NCBI GenBank assembly: GCA_900543875.1
Contig: UQSV01000064.1
Coordinates: 1 to 7,872, forward strand
Direction of reading: 5' to 3'
DNA length: 7,872 bases
Origin: an uncultured Coriobacteriaceae bacterium
GTDB taxonomy: Bacteria > Actinomycetota > Coriobacteriia > Coriobacteriales > Atopobiaceae
Made by a program: the position numbers and the translations under genes
Notes under the pieces: generated by a model
Databases searched by the model: none
Told to the model about the DNA's origin: nothing
The model's input: the letters and a program-made list of their open reading frames with translations, nothing else
Shown here: piece after piece, positions 1 through 7,336 of the stretch
Layout of the letters: each line of letters starts with the position of its first letter
How positions within the stretch are numbered: position 1 is the stretch's first letter

Positions 1-11
1 GTGAGCCCCGT

Positions 12-56
12 GCCCACGCGGGCGCGCCCCCGTTTGGGGCCCGGGCCGCGCTGGGC
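12..56 (+). terminator. GC-rich imperfect hairpin, possible terminator of an upstream gene
   Basis: GCCCA at 12-16 can pair with TGGGC at 52-56. Inside that, GCG (18-20) pairs with CGC (49-51) and GGC (21-23) with GCC (45-47), with C17 and G48 bulged out. An inner hairpin has stem GCCCC (26-30) and GGGGC (36-40) around the loop CGTTT. A TGA stop lies at 2-4, so an upstream forward gene may end there and this would be its terminator. No U-tract follows, so it is not a classical intrinsic terminator, and such GC-rich DNA folds easily by chance. The pairing is seen in the sequence; the terminator role is inferred. Confidence 0.35.
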
Positions 57-74
57 CGGCCTGCCTGGCACGGC

Positions 75-106
75 TTGCAGCGTACGTCCAGCTCATTAGG
101 TACAAT
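75..106 (+). promoter_or_regulatory. Candidate promoter for the secD-recJ-rel operon
   Basis: A short AT-rich island (about 92-119) stands out in otherwise very GC-rich DNA. It contains TACAAT at 101-106, one mismatch from the TATAAT -10 consensus. TTGCAG at 75-80 resembles a -35 element, but the 20 bp spacer is longer than the usual 16-18, so the -35 assignment is weak. Transcription would start near 112-114, giving a leader of roughly 56-58 nt before the ATG at 170. No other promoter-like stretch is apparent before the later genes, whose intergenic gaps are 2-4 nt. Confidence 0.45.
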
Positions 107-157
107 TGATGGGTTAAACGACGAGTGCGTGCGTCGCCCAGCGCGGCGGCCCCGCGC

Positions 158-165
158 AAAGGGGG
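158..165 (+). promoter_or_regulatory. Ribosome binding site deciding the secD start
   Basis: The purine run AAAGGGGG ends 4 nt before the ATG at 170. It supports that ATG over the in-frame GTG at 125, which would add 15 residues, lacks a clear Shine-Dalgarno sequence and lies very close to the predicted transcription start. Confidence 0.6.
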
Positions 166-169
166 ACCC

Positions 170-1639
170 ATGCTCCACAAGAAGGACAAGAAGGCCGACG
201 AGCCCACGCTCGCCGCCGAGAACGCACCTGCCAATGACACCGCCGAGAAGGGCGGCGATCCTGCCGAGAAGGACGACCGCAAGGCCCGCGAGGCCAAGCC
301 GCTGTCGCGCACGACCATCGAGGGCCGCCGCCACGTTGGCGTGGGCGTCCTCGTGCTCCTGCTCGCGGTCGCCTCGATCGTGGCGATGATCCTGCCCGCC
401 TGGGGCATCCCCCTGGGCTGCGATCTGGGCGGTGCCAACGCCGTGACGCTCACGGCCTCCGACCTCGGCGACGCCTCGATCGACGACGTCCTTGCCAAGC
501 TCAAGATCCGCGCGGGCGCCCTCGATCAGCACGACGTGCAGCTCTCCAAGAGCGGCGACGACGCGATTGAGCTGCGCGTGCCCAAGGGCTATGACGCCAA
601 CGCCGTGGCCGATGCCCTCACGCGCACGGGCCGCCTCGAGCTCGCGCGCCTCGACACCGTCTCCGACGCCGACGCCCTCCAGAAGATCCAGAACAACGCC
701 AAGAACGTGACGCTCGAGCCGGGCACCTACGACGCCTTCGCCACCTCGGACAACGTGCGCGACGCCTCCGTCACCGCCCAGTCCTACTATGGCATGACCT
801 ACTACGCCGTGACCCTCACTCTCGATTCCGACGGCACGAGCGCCCTTGCGAGCGTCACCGACGAGTTGTCGGGTTCCTCGGGCCGAATCGCCGTGATCGT
901 CGACGGCACGATCGTGGCCACGCCCTCGGTCTCCAGCAAGATCGAGAACGGCAAGATGAACGTCGCCGGCGGCTTCACCGAGGACCAGGCCTACGCCTAC
1001 GCCGCGGCCTTCAAGTCCGGCGAGCTTCCCTGCACCCTCTCCCAGACCGAGCCCGCCGAGGTAGAGGGCCTCGTGGGCGACGACGCCGTCGAGTCCGTCA
1101 TTCTGATCTGGGGCGCCGTCCTGGTGATTGCCGTGATCGCCTGGGCTTGCGCGCTGCGCCCCTGCAGGCGCGCTGCCCGCGTGGTCTGCGAGCTGCCCGT
1201 GGTCGCCACGGTCGTCGCGCTCGGCATCCTCACGATCGCAGCCCGCTTTGACCTCGTGGTCCTGGGCCGCGCCGAGATCGCCGGCATCGCCGCCATGGAG
1301 GTCGCCGACATCATCGTCGCCTTCCTTCTCGGCCGCGCCTACGTGCAGGGCCGCGCCCAGGGCCTCTCGGTGCGCAAGTCCTGCCAGCAGGCCGAGCAGC
1401 TCGTGCTGCGCCGCTCGCTGGTGGTCGCGACCGCCGTCATCGTCGTCTTCATCGGCCTGGCCGTCCTCAGGGATGGCTTTGCCCGCGAGCTCGCCTGCGC
1501 CGTGTGCTGCGGCGCCGCGGGCATGCTCGTGAACTACGGCCTCTACGGCTCGGCGTCACTCGCCATCGCCACGGCCGCCGACGCCGAGCAGACCGCCGAC
1601 GAGCAGGCCAGCGCCGCCGCGGCCAAGGACGGGGAGTAG
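170..1639 (+). CDS. secD: Divergent SecD-like protein translocase accessory subunit
   Basis: The 489-residue protein resembles SecD, the membrane partner of SecYEG that helps pull exported proteins out using proton-motive force. Residues 1-54 are a charged cytoplasmic tail rich in Lys, Asp, Glu and Ala. TM1 is about 56-76, followed by LGCDLGG (82-88), matching the usual SecD G-L-D-L-x-G-G start. An extracytoplasmic P1-type domain follows (about 89-300), with the SecD-like stretches RIAVIVDG (239-246) and SGELP (283-287). Five more hydrophobic segments lie at about 308-329, 338-358, 368-387, 416-434 and 437-468, giving the six-TM SecD plan, then an Ala/Glu/Asp tail. In TM4 the usual V-D-A-N reads V-A-D-I (378-381), so the conserved Asp is displaced by one residue. 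P1 is shorter than in E. coli SecD. The next gene is recJ, not secF. Similarity to SecD is clear in layout, but activity is uncertain; a degenerate SecD paralogue is the main alternative. Confidence 0.75.
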   Translation: MLHKKDKKADEPTLAAENAPANDTAEKGGDPAEKDDRKAREAKPLSRTTIEGRRHVGVGVLVLLLAVASIVAMILPAWGIPLGCDLGGANAVTLTASDLGDASIDDVLAKLKIRAGALDQHDVQLSKSGDDAIELRVPKGYDANAVADALTRTGRLELARLDTVSDADALQKIQNNAKNVTLEPGTYDAFATSDNVRDASVTAQSYYGMTYYAVTLTLDSDGTSALASVTDELSGSSGRIAVIVDGTIVATPSVSSKIENGKMNVAGGFTEDQAYAYAAAFKSGELPCTLSQTEPAEVEGLVGDDAVESVILIWGAVLVIAVIAWACALRPCRRAARVVCELPVVATVVALGILTIAARFDLVVLGRAEIAGIAAMEVADIIVAFLLGRAYVQGRAQGLSVRKSCQQAEQLVLRRSLVVATAVIVVFIGLAVLRDGFARELACAVCCGAAGMLVNYGLYGSASLAIATAADAEQTADEQASAAAAKDGE

Positions 1640-1643
1640 CCCC

Positions 1644-4600
1644 ATGTCCGGCCTGCGAGAGAGCGGCCGCTGGCACGTTCTGCCCCAAGACATAGCCGCC
1701 GAGCACGAGGTCCGTGCCGCCACGGGCGTGACGCCCCTCGCCGCGCGCATCATGGTGGACCGAGGCATCCGCGACGCCGCCGCGGCCAAGCTCTTCCTCA
1801 CCCCCTCGCTCGAGCGCGACTGGCTCGACCCGCGCGAGCTGCCCGGCCTCGTTGCCGCGGCCGACCGCGTGGAGCGCGCCGTGAGGGCGGGCGAGGTCAT
1901 CGCCGTCTTTGGCGACTTCGACGTCGACGGCATGAGCTCGACGTGCCTGCTCACCCTGGGCCTTCGCGACCTGGGTGCCGAGGTGCACCCCTACATCCCG
2001 CGCCGCTTTGGCGAGGGCTACGGCCTGTCCGCCGAGGCGCTCGGGCGCGTCGTCGAGGGCTGCCACCCCGACCTCATCATAACGGTCGACAACGGCATCG
2101 CCGCCGCGGCCGAGGTCGAGATGGTGCGCGAGCAGGGCATCGACGTCGTCGTGACCGACCACCACGAGCCGGCTGACCTTGTGCCCACGGGCGTGCCGGT
2201 GTGCGACCCCAAGCTCGACCACGACTGCCCCAGCTGCGACCTTGCCGGCGCTGGCGTGGCCCTCAAGCTCGTGCAGGAGCTGGGTCGCCGCGCCGGGCGC
2301 CCCAACCTGTGGCGCGAGTACACCGACGTCGCCACCCTGGGCACCATCTCGGACATGATGAACCTCACGCGCGAGAACCGCGCGCTGGTGGCAGACGGCA
2401 TCGAGCGCATGCGCCACACGACGCGCCCGGGCCTCGTGGCGCTCGCCGCCGCGGCCAACTGCGACCTGTCGGCCATCGAGGCCGACGGCCTGCCGTTCTC
2501 GCTCGTGCCGCGCCTCAACGCCGCCGGTCGCATGGGCGACGTCGATGTGGCCTTCAACCTGCTCATCTCGAACGATGCCGAGCAGGCCGCGCACCTCGCC
2601 GCTGAGCTCGAGACCATCAACCAGAACCGCCGCGACATCGAGCGCGATCTCGCCGACCAGGCCATGGCCATGGTCGAGGAGACCTACGACGGCGGTCGCG
2701 CCATCGTCGTGGGCGGCGAGGGCTGGCACGAGGGCGTCAAGGGCATCGTTGCGAGCCGCGTGGTCAACCGCTACCACGTGCCCGCGATCCTCTTCTCCAT
2801 CTCCGACGGCGTGGCCCATGGCTCGGGCCGCTCCGTGGGCTCGGTCAACCTCTTCGAGGCGGTCGAGAAGTGCGCCGATTTGCTCGTGCGCTTTGGCGGG
2901 CACGCGGGCGCCGTGGGCGTCACGATCGATGCCGCCAACATCGACGCTTTCCGCGTCCGCCTCGAGGGCGTGCTGGCCGAGCTTCCCGCCGAGCAGTTCG
3001 TCGACACCGGCGAGGTCGCGGCCATCGTGGGCCTCGACGAGCTCGACGTGCCTACGATCGAGTCGCTGGGGGCGCTCAAGCCCTTTGGCCAGGGCAACAA
3101 GGTGCCGCTGCTGGCCGCGTGCGGCGTGGTTATGCGTGCCCGCAGCCGCGTGGGCCGCTCGGGCGAGCACCTGCGCTTCCTCGCCACCGACGGCGTGAGC
3201 AGCGTGCCCGCGATCATGTTCCGCACCCCCGACGTCGAGCGCGCCTGCGACTACGAGGGCGCCGTCGACCTCGTCTTCGAGGCCGTCGCCGAGACCTGGC
3301 AGGGTCGCACGAAGCCCAAGCTCATGGTGCGTGACATCATCTACCGCGAGGCCACGCCGGGCGTCGAGGCCCCCGCCATCGCGGGCGAGCTTTTTACCCG
3401 CGTGCCCCAGATTCTTGCGGGCGGCCTGCCCGAGGCCCCGCTCGCCGCGAGCCCCTCGAGTGCCGACGCGCTCGCCAAGCTGCCGCAAGACCAGCTCACA
3501 GACCACGTCGTGCGCGCCTTCATCGGCGACAACGCCCTGCTGCCGGCCCAGCGCCAGGCGCTGGACGCCCTGGGGCGTGGCCGTAGTGTGCTGGCCGTGA
3601 TGGCCACGGGGCGCGGCAAGTCGCTCATCTTCCACGTGCACGCCGTGCGCGAGGCGGTGCTCAACGGGCATGCGAGCGTCTTCGTCTACCCGCTGCGCGC
3701 CCTCGTGGCAGACCAGAGCTTCCACATCTCCGAGTCCTTCTCCGCCCTGGGGCTCACCGCCCGCGTGCTCACGGGCGAGTCGACGCCCGAGGTGCGCGAG
3801 GAGGTCTTCTCCGGCCTTGCCGCGGGCACGGTCGACGTCGTGCTCACTACGCCCGAGTTCCTCGCCATCCACTCCAAGGACTTCGCCCACGGCGGACGCG
3901 TGGGCTTTGTGGTCATTGACGAGGCCCACCACGCGGCCGCGACGGCCGGTGGCGCCCGCAGCGCCTACCGCGAGCTGCCCCGCGTGCTTGACGAGCTCGC
4001 GAACCCCGTCGTGCTCGCCGTCACCGCCACGGCGGCAGACCCCGTCGCCGACAGGATCTGCGAGCTTGCGCGCATCGACGACGTCATCGTCGACGACGCC
4101 TGCCGCGAGAACCTCGTCCTCGACGACGAGCGCGAGATGCATGACCGCGAGGCGGCCCTCATCGCCATCGCCAGCACGGGCGAGAAGTGCGTCGCCTACG
4201 TCAACTCGCGCGAGCAGTCCGTGGTGCTGGCCCGCGCCATTCGCAAGGCCAACCCCGAGATCGGGCAGCGCATCGCCTTCTACAACGCCGGCCTCACGCG
4301 TAGCGAGCGCACCAGCGTCGAGCGGGCCTTCCGCGACGGCGCCCTCACCTGCATCATCTCGACGAGCGCGTTCGGCGAAGGCGTGAACCTGCCCGACATC
4401 CGCCACGTGGTGCTCTACCACATGCCCTTTGGCGCTATCGAGTTCAACCAGATGAGCGGCCGCGCCGGCCGAGACGGCAAGTCCGCCACCATCCACCTGC
4501 TCTTTGGCTCGCGCGACGCCCGCGTCAACGAGCGCATCCTCTCCTCCTACGCTCCGGGCCGAGACGAGCTCGTGTGCCTGTGGCGAGCCTTGCGCGCCAC

Positions 4601-4976
4601 CTCGGCGCGTGCCGCCGGCGCGGGCGAGGACACCATCGGCCTCACCAACGCCGAGCTGCTCGACGTCTGCCTGCAGGTGACGCCCTCCACCACCCTGGAG
4701 GAGCGATCGGTGTCCGCGGGCATCGCGATCTTCGCGGAGCTTGGCTTCCTTGCCGTCGAGGGCTTCGGCACCACGCGGCGCATTCGCATGGCCGCCTCGC
4801 CCGACCACATGGACCTCGACAGCTCCATCAGATACCTTGAGGGAAAGCGCTCCGGTGAGGAGTTCGGGCGCTTCTTCAACTGGGCGCTCTCGGCTACGGC
4901 TGACGAGCTGCTCGCACACATCAATCGCCCCATCGTTCCCAGCACCGGGACGCGGGCGAGAAGCGAGGGGGAGTGA
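1644..4976 (+). CDS. recJ: RecJ 5'-3' ssDNA exonuclease fused to a RecQ-like SF2 helicase
   Basis: The 1,110-residue protein joins two enzymes; a typical RecJ is about 550-800 residues. The RecJ half (about 1-566) degrades single-stranded DNA 5' to 3' in recombination and repair. It has the DHH metal site: D91, D93 and D95 in GDFDVDG, D149 in TVDNGI, DHH at 172-174 and D237 in GTISDMM. RLNAAGR (290-296), the DHHA1 elements GEGWHEGVKG (358-367), GSGR (393-396) and GGH (418-420), and an OB-type region with FGQGN (481-485) follow. A linker (about 567-612) leads to an ATP-dependent helicase core: Q636, Walker A ATGRGKS (654-660), YPLRAL (682-687), TTPEF (735-739), DEAHH (759-763), TATA (794-797), FGEGVNLPD (from 910) and QMSGRAGRDG (936-945). 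The last 100 residues look like a winged helix plus tail. RecQ's four-Cys zinc module and HRDC domain are absent. No frameshift is seen and all catalytic motifs are intact. The start has GGGGAG (1631-1636) 7 nt upstream. Unwinding coupled to degradation within one chain is inferred. Confidence 0.93.
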   Translation: MSGLRESGRWHVLPQDIAAEHEVRAATGVTPLAARIMVDRGIRDAAAAKLFLTPSLERDWLDPRELPGLVAAADRVERAVRAGEVIAVFGDFDVDGMSSTCLLTLGLRDLGAEVHPYIPRRFGEGYGLSAEALGRVVEGCHPDLIITVDNGIAAAAEVEMVREQGIDVVVTDHHEPADLVPTGVPVCDPKLDHDCPSCDLAGAGVALKLVQELGRRAGRPNLWREYTDVATLGTISDMMNLTRENRALVADGIERMRHTTRPGLVALAAAANCDLSAIEADGLPFSLVPRLNAAGRMGDVDVAFNLLISNDAEQAAHLAAELETINQNRRDIERDLADQAMAMVEETYDGGRAIVVGGEGWHEGVKGIVASRVVNRYHVPAILFSISDGVAHGSGRSVGSVNLFEAVEKCADLLVRFGGHAGAVGVTIDAANIDAFRVRLEGVLAELPAEQFVDTGEVAAIVGLDELDVPTIESLGALKPFGQGNKVPLLAACGVVMRARSRVGRSGEHLRFLATDGVSSVPAIMFRTPDVERACDYEGAVDLVFEAVAETWQGRTKPKLMVRDIIYREATPGVEAPAIAGELFTRVPQILAGGLPEAPLAASPSSADALAKLPQDQLTDHVVRAFIGDNALLPAQRQALDALGRGRSVLAVMATGRGKSLIFHVHAVREAVLNGHASVFVYPLRALVADQSFHISESFSALGLTARVLTGESTPEVREEVFSGLAAGTVDVVLTTPEFLAIHSKDFAHGGRVGFVVIDEAHHAAATAGGARSAYRELPRVLDELANPVVLAVTATAADPVADRICELARIDDVIVDDACRENLVLDDEREMHDREAALIAIASTGEKCVAYVNSREQSVVLARAIRKANPEIGQRIAFYNAGLTRSERTSVERAFRDGALTCIISTSAFGEGVNLPDIRHVVLYHMPFGAIEFNQMSGRAGRDGKSATIHLLFGSRDARVNERILSSYAPGRDELVCLWRALRATSARAAGAGEDTIGLTNAELLDVCLQVTPSTTLEERSVSAGIAIFAELGFLAVEGFGTTRRIRMAASPDHMDLDSSIRYLEGKRSGEEFGRFFNWALSATADELLAHINRPIVPSTGTRARSEGE

Positions 4977-4979
4977 CGC

Positions 4980-7334
4980 ATGGCTGAGACGAAGCATGTT
5001 CAGGCGCCGCCCGACGGCGCCCCCGAGATCGGTGCCGACGACTATCCGCTGCTGAGGAAGACCTGCACACGCTACCTATCGCCCGAGGGCATGGCCAAGG
5101 TCGACGAGGCCTACCGCTTCGCGGCGCAGTTCCACCGCGACCAGAAGCGCCGCAGCGGCGAGCCCTACATCAACCACCCCGTCGAGGTGGCCCTCATCCT
5201 CGCGCACGACCTGCACATGGACGAGGACGTCATCTGTGCGGCGCTGCTTCACGACACGGTCGAGGACACGCCCGCCACGCTCTCCGACCTCTCGGAGCTC
5301 TTTGGCGAGACGGTCGCCGAGCTCGTCGACGGCGTCACCAAGCTCACCTCGATCGAGGTCGATTCGATGGACGCCAAGCAGGCGCTGAACCTGCGCAAGA
5401 TGTTCCTCGCCATGAGCCGCGACATCCGCGTCGTCATCATCAAACTCGCCGACCGCCTGCACAACATGCGCACGCTCGCGGCGCTGCCGCCTGACCGCCG
5501 CACGTTCAAGGCCCACGAGACGATGGACGTCTACGCCCCGCTCGCAGACCGTCTCGGCATCTCCTCGATTAAGTGGGAGCTCGAGGACCTCGCCTTCTTC
5601 TACCTCGAGCCCGAGGAGTACCAGCGCATCGCGCGCATGGTCCAGGACTCGCGCGACCAGCGCGAGCGCGACACCGAGGAGGCCATCAAGACCCTGACCG
5701 ACGAGCTGCGTCGCGTGGGCCTGGGAGACTTCCAGATCACGGGCCGCCCCAAGCACCTGTGGAGCATCTACCTCAAGATGAAGCGCAAGGGCAAGGAGTT
5801 CTCCGACATCTACGACCTCATCGCCTTGCGCGCCATCCTGCAGAGCGTGGGAGACTGCTACTCGGCCCTGGGCGCCGTCCACTCGCTGTGGCACCCGCTG
5901 CCGGGCCGCTTCAAGGACTACATCGCCACGCCCAAGCCTAACGGCTATCAGTCGCTGCACACGACGGTCGTGGGCCCCGAGGCACGCCCCATCGAGATTC
6001 AGCTGCGCACCGTCGAGATGCACGAGCAGGCCGAGTACGGTATCGCCGCCCACTGGCTCTACAAGCGCTCGGGCAACTCGCGCGGTGACATGACGGGCGA
6101 CGACAAGAGCGTCGACAAGCAGATCTCCTGGATCCGCCGCAGCCTCGACTGGACGGTCGAGGGCGACATGGAGGATCCGCACGAGTTCCTCGAGGACCTG
6201 CGCGTCGACCTGTTTGGCGACGAGATCTTCGTCTTCACCCCCAAGGGCGAGGTCATGAACCTGCGCGCGGGCTCGACGCCGCTCGACTTCGCCTACGCCG
6301 TCCACACCGAGGTGGGCAATCACTGCGTGGGCGCCAAGGTCAACGGCTCGGTGGTCTCGCTCACCAAGCCGCTCGCCACGGGCGACCGCATCGAGATCCT
6401 CACCAACAAGAACTCCAAGCCCAGCCGCGACTGGATGAACATCGTCGTGACGCCCTCGGCGCGCTCGAAGATCCGCAAGTACTTTGCGGCCTCCACCAAG
6501 TCCGACGACGCCGAGGCGGGGCGCGGCGAGCTCGCCCGCGAGCTGCGCAAGCGTGGCTACGGCATCTCGACGCCCCGCTCGACCAAGGCGCTCGCGCGCG
6601 TGAGCGAGTCGCTGTCGTTCAAGGAGACCGACGACATGCTCGCCGCGATCGCGAACGGCAAGCTCACCGCCAAGTCGATCGCCAACAAGGTGCAGGCCAT
6701 CCTCGAGGAGGGGTCGCCCGCCGAGATGCTCGCGGCCCGGCAGCGCGCCAACGCCGAGGCGAACGCCGCCCGCGAGGAGTTCTTCGAGACGGCCGCCACG
6801 CCTATGAGCGCACCGCGCCCCTCGCGGGCGCGGGCCGCCGACAAGCGCCGCCGCGCCAGCTGCGGCGTCATTGCCAAGGGCGACTCCGACCTTCTCGTCC
6901 ACCTCGCGCACTGCTGCAACCCGGTGGCCGGCGACGACATCGTGGGCTTCATCACCCGCGGGCGCGGTGTGTCGGTGCACCGCTCCAGCTGCCCCAACGT
7001 CAAGGGCCTCATGGCGCACCCCGAGCGCATGATCGAGGTCGAGTGGGACGCCTCGGGCGCCACGCAGTTCCAGGTCGAGATCATGGTCGAGGCCACGGAC
7101 CGCATGGGCCTGCTCAAGGACGTCACGATCGCCGTGGGCGACGCGGGCGGCAACATCCTGTCGGCCGCCACCAACACGAGCCCCCAGGGCGTCGCCAAGC
7201 TGCGCTTCCTTATCGCGATCAGCGACGCGACCCTGCTCGACACGCTGCTCGCCACCGTGGGTCGCGTGCCGAGCGTCTACGACGCGCGCCGCATCATGCC
7301 TGGCGAGGGTGCAAACTCGATTCACGGGAGGTAG
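4980..7334 (+). CDS. rel: Bifunctional (p)ppGpp synthetase/hydrolase, Rel/SpoT family
   Basis: The 784-residue cytosolic enzyme makes (p)ppGpp from ATP and GTP or GDP and also degrades it, controlling the stringent response. Length and layout match long actinobacterial Rel. The HD hydrolase domain carries H66 in INHP, H91-D92 and E95-D96 in LLHDTVEDT, and D158-N162 in DRLHN, so hydrolase residues look complete. The synthetase domain (about 250-365) has RFKD (310-313), the RXKD form typical of bifunctional enzymes rather than the EXDD of synthetase-only RelA, then YQSLHT (323-328) and EIQLRT (339-344). A TGS domain follows (about 409-468) with H442 in AYAVHTEVG, the position that contacts tRNA 3' ends in RelA. 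After a helical region and a low-complexity linker (about 580-625) come a zinc-finger-like/CC module (C645, C646, H667, C671) and a C-terminal ACT domain (about 697-770). The start lies 3 nt after recJ, with GAGGGGGAG (4965-4973) upstream. Nothing suggests truncation. Confidence 0.96.
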   Translation: MAETKHVQAPPDGAPEIGADDYPLLRKTCTRYLSPEGMAKVDEAYRFAAQFHRDQKRRSGEPYINHPVEVALILAHDLHMDEDVICAALLHDTVEDTPATLSDLSELFGETVAELVDGVTKLTSIEVDSMDAKQALNLRKMFLAMSRDIRVVIIKLADRLHNMRTLAALPPDRRTFKAHETMDVYAPLADRLGISSIKWELEDLAFFYLEPEEYQRIARMVQDSRDQRERDTEEAIKTLTDELRRVGLGDFQITGRPKHLWSIYLKMKRKGKEFSDIYDLIALRAILQSVGDCYSALGAVHSLWHPLPGRFKDYIATPKPNGYQSLHTTVVGPEARPIEIQLRTVEMHEQAEYGIAAHWLYKRSGNSRGDMTGDDKSVDKQISWIRRSLDWTVEGDMEDPHEFLEDLRVDLFGDEIFVFTPKGEVMNLRAGSTPLDFAYAVHTEVGNHCVGAKVNGSVVSLTKPLATGDRIEILTNKNSKPSRDWMNIVVTPSARSKIRKYFAASTKSDDAEAGRGELARELRKRGYGISTPRSTKALARVSESLSFKETDDMLAAIANGKLTAKSIANKVQAILEEGSPAEMLAARQRANAEANAAREEFFETAATPMSAPRPSRARAADKRRRASCGVIAKGDSDLLVHLAHCCNPVAGDDIVGFITRGRGVSVHRSSCPNVKGLMAHPERMIEVEWDASGATQFQVEIMVEATDRMGLLKDVTIAVGDAGGNILSAATNTSPQGVAKLRFLIAISDATLLDTLLATVGRVPSVYDARRIMPGEGANSIHGR
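7326..7331 (+). promoter_or_regulatory. Ribosome binding site deciding the hydrolase start
   Basis: GGGAGG lies 5 nt before the ATG at 7337 and overlaps the last sense codons of rel. It favours this start over the in-frame ATG at 7388, which has no purine run upstream although it would give the more compact N-terminus usual for the family. Confidence 0.65.
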
Positions 7335-7336
7335 CG

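Noticed and set aside
1..95. Reverse-strand open frame from an ATG at 95 running off the left edge
   Set aside because: No ribosome binding site lies before it, the product is Gly/Pro/Arg/Ala low complexity, and it covers the palindromic GC-rich block. Lack of stops is expected at this GC content.
125..169. GTG at 125 as the secD start, adding 15 residues
   Set aside because: The ATG at 170 has a clear AAAGGGGG upstream, and the GTG would sit only about 12 nt after the predicted transcription start without a Shine-Dalgarno sequence.
2226..2237. C-P-S-C (residues 195-198) in the RecJ half as a possible metal site
   Set aside because: A Cys and Pro in this loop before L-A-G-x-G-V-A are usual in RecJ, and there is no second Cys/His pair nearby to complete a zinc site.
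1467..4997. Stop-free reverse-strand frame of 1,176 codons opposite the recJ-helicase gene
   Set aside because: It mirrors a gene with very high G/C at third positions, which removes stops from the antisense frame. Its translation is an Ala/Arg/Gly/Val/His-rich composition with no recognisable domain, while the forward frame has complete RecJ and helicase motifs.
6717..6870. Low-complexity Ala/Arg/Glu-rich linker in Rel as a possible insertion or frameshift
   Set aside because: The frame is continuous and flanked by normal Rel domains at the expected spacing; variable linkers here are common in the family.
5076..7325. Stop-free reverse-strand frame of 749 codons opposite rel
   Set aside because: Same composition artefact. 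The forward frame encodes a complete Rel protein with all catalytic residues, and the reverse product shows no motif.
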